DNA of 16,582 bases, taken from assembly GCA_902492655.1 (NCBI GenBank), contig CABUMF010000046.1, positions 1 through 16,582 on the forward strand. Reading direction: 5' to 3'. Origin of the DNA: an uncultured Eubacteriales bacterium. GTDB lineage: Bacteria; Bacillota; Clostridia; HGM11514. The position numbers and the translations under genes were made by a program. Under the pieces are notes generated by a model, which was not told the DNA's origin, made no database searches, and saw only the letters and a program-made list of their open reading frames with translations. Shown piece by piece: positions 15,023 to 16,582 of this stretch (within the stretch, counting starts at the first letter, position 1; every line of letters starts with the position of its first letter).

Positions 15023-16582
15023 ATGAAGAAATTTTTATCACTTTTGCTCGCAATTATGACAGCGTGCACAACATTCGCTGCTGTATCTGCGGCAGACGAG
15101 AAAATTCCCGCAACATTCATTTATGTTGCCACAAACGGTTCCGATGCGGCAAACGGTTCCGCTGACGCACCTTTTGCAACACTCAAAAAGGCAGTTGAAG
15201 CTGCAAGAGCTATTGAAGGTACGGTTGTTATCAATATGTACGGCGGAACATATCAGATGACAGAAACCGTAAATCTTACAAAAGAGGATTCAAACCTTGT
15301 AATCAGAAGTATGCCCGGTGAGCAGGCTACCGTTACCGGCGGTACTGTTCTTCCCTACTCGGCATTTAAAAAGGCTGACGCCGCTTTTACCGATACTCTT
15401 ACAAATGCAGCGGCAAAGGACAAGATTGTTTCCGCAAATATCAAAGACCTTGGCGTTACAGACCTCGGAAGCATCAAAATCAACGGTTTTATAAGCGATA
15501 AAACTCAAAACTACGGTTACGCTCCCACTCTTACATATAACGAAAAGGCTCTTACAATCGCTCGTTATCCCAATGACGATTATCTCTACACTGACAGTAT
15601 TCTTCGTGACGGAAGCGACAAGAATATGTTCTTCGACACTCTTGTTCAGGTTGAATTTAAGGTAACAGACAAAAGATATAAGAAGTGGGCTAACAAAGAT
15701 ACCTGGATTACCGCTTACTTTGTTCATGACTGGGCGGACTGCACAGCTCCCGCAGAATTTAACGAAGAAAGCGACACGGTTATAGGTTACACAAATACTA
15801 ACTACTATGCAAAGCCGGACAGAAGATTTTATTTCTTCAATGTTCCGGAAGAAATTGATATTCCCGGAGAGTGGTATCTTGACCGCGACACAGGGGTGCT
15901 CTACCTCTATCCCGTTGACGGCATGAAGGCTGACGATACCCTTATTTACAATTCTTATTCCAATGATTTTGTAGACATAAACGGCGCCGAAAACATAAGC
16001 TTTGAAAACATTAAGTTCTCAGGCACCTGTGCAAAGGCGATCTATGCCGAAAATTCCGATAATATTGTCATTAACAACTGCGAATTCACAGGAATCGGGG
16101 ACAAGGTTGTTTCCTTCATCTCCTGCATGAACTCGGGTGTTGAAAATTCTTATATCCATGACATCGGCTCATGGGGCGTTTATATGTATCAGTGCGGCGA
16201 CAAGCAAAAGCTTGTTCCCTCAAACTGCTTTGTAAAGAACACCGAAATCGCAACCTTCTCGCAGTACAGAAAGACCTACTGCCCTGCAATTCAGGTTCTT
16301 GACGATGTAGGAACAACCATTGCAAATTGTAAGCTTCACGATGCACCGCATTTCGCAATCAGATTTGAAGAAAACGATTCTGTTATAGAATACAACGACA
16401 TATACGATGTGTGCCAGGATACTGCTGATACAGGCGCTATCTACACAGGCAGGCGTTGGGAAACATGGGGTACGGAGGTTCGTTACAACTACTTCCATGA
16501 CCTTGAGATGATAAGCACTACTACCGGTATGGAAATGCAGGCTGTATATCTTGATGATATGAGCTCCCAGACCAATGTACAC
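15023..16582 (+). CDS. Secreted right-handed parallel beta-helix protein, probable polysaccharide-acting enzyme (partial, C-terminus beyond window)
   Basis: The 520 visible residues start with a signal peptide, MKKFLSLLLAIMTACTTFAA, with a likely signal peptidase I site after VSA (residue 23). An MTAC lipobox-like tetrapeptide at 12-15 makes a lipoprotein possible. The mature N-terminus has the motif FIYVATNGSDAANGSADAPF, then FATLKKAVEAARAI, seen in many extracellular beta-helix proteins. An insert domain follows (about 145-300, with ALTIARYPNDDYLY, VHDWAD and EIDIPGEWYLDRDTGVLYLY). A helix of short coils comes next (about 318-510) with repeated N-x-x-I/F-x-x-C/N ladders and the conserved stretches DAPHFAIRF, DTADTGAIYTGRRW, VRYNYFHDL and AVYLDD. 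The acidic and aromatic residues there could form a glycan-binding cleft. The pattern recalls uncharacterised carbohydrate-active beta-helix proteins, possibly GH141-like, but I cannot confirm a family or substrate. Confidence 0.85.
   Translation, partial: MKKFLSLLLAIMTACTTFAAVSAADEKIPATFIYVATNGSDAANGSADAPFATLKKAVEAARAIEGTVVINMYGGTYQMTETVNLTKEDSNLVIRSMPGEQATVTGGTVLPYSAFKKADAAFTDTLTNAAAKDKIVSANIKDLGVTDLGSIKINGFISDKTQNYGYAPTLTYNEKALTIARYPNDDYLYTDSILRDGSDKNMFFDTLVQVEFKVTDKRYKKWANKDTWITAYFVHDWADCTAPAEFNEESDTVIGYTNTNYYAKPDRRFYFFNVPEEIDIPGEWYLDRDTGVLYLYPVDGMKADDTLIYNSYSNDFVDINGAENISFENIKFSGTCAKAIYAENSDNIVINNCEFTGIGDKVVSFISCMNSGVENSYIHDIGSWGVYMYQCGDKQKLVPSNCFVKNTEIATFSQYRKTYCPAIQVLDDVGTTIANCKLHDAPHFAIRFEENDSVIEYNDIYDVCQDTADTGAIYTGRRWETWGTEVRYNYFHDLEMISTTTGMEMQAVYLDDMSSQTNVH

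Overview
This window looks like a chromosomal segment of a low-to-moderate GC Gram-positive anaerobe, most likely class Clostridia (Bacillota). The evidence is the AG-rich Shine-Dalgarno sites, consensus TTGACA/TATAAT promoters, dense overlapping operons, a TagO/MnaA pair, paired NusG-domain-II and Gx-transporter (Hpre_diP_synt_I) genes, a membrane-anchored HtrA and a lipoprotein amino-acid receptor. No plasmid, phage, IS, CRISPR, rRNA or tRNA signature was seen. The genus cannot be assigned from this sequence alone.

Layout. (1) Positions 1-429 (-) hold the N-terminal part of a MalK/MsmX-type sugar ABC ATPase, cut by the window edge. (2) Positions 608-7724 (-) form one compact seven-gene operon read leftward: PLP aminotransferase, TagO/WecA-type phosphosugar transferase, UDP-GlcNAc 2-epimerase, NusG-domain-II protein, Gx-transporter protein, RsuA pseudouridine synthase, Tex. 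Gaps are 2, -8, 14, -17, -26 and 3 nt, and a stem-loop with a T-rich tail follows tex. (3) Positions 7764-7814 hold two divergent promoters whose -35 hexamers overlap almost completely. (4) Positions 7852-10892 (+) hold gltX and a citramalate synthase gene, 14 nt apart. (5) Positions 11004-13387 (+) encode a polar amino acid ABC importer (lipoprotein receptor, permease, ATPase), with a strong hairpin after the receptor gene. (6) Positions 13393-13429 hold a hairpin shared by the converging importer operon and htrA. (7) Positions 13459-14868 (-) encode the HtrA protease. (8) Positions 15023-16582 (+) hold a divergently transcribed, secreted right-handed beta-helix protein that runs off the right edge.

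How the genes fit together. The leftward operon mixes cell-envelope work (lipid-linked GlcNAc-phosphate and ManNAc supply, two small membrane proteins) with RNA-related housekeeping (RsuA, Tex). The rightward genes cover glutamyl-tRNA formation, the first step of the citramalate route to isoleucine, and amino acid uptake. The right end is devoted to surface proteostasis and a probable extracellular polysaccharide-acting protein.

Most of the window is recognisable housekeeping content, and I found no convincing new defence or mobile system. The points most worth a second look are the NusG-II/Gx pair without its usual redox partners, the shared -35 divergent promoter, and the uncharacterised beta-helix protein.
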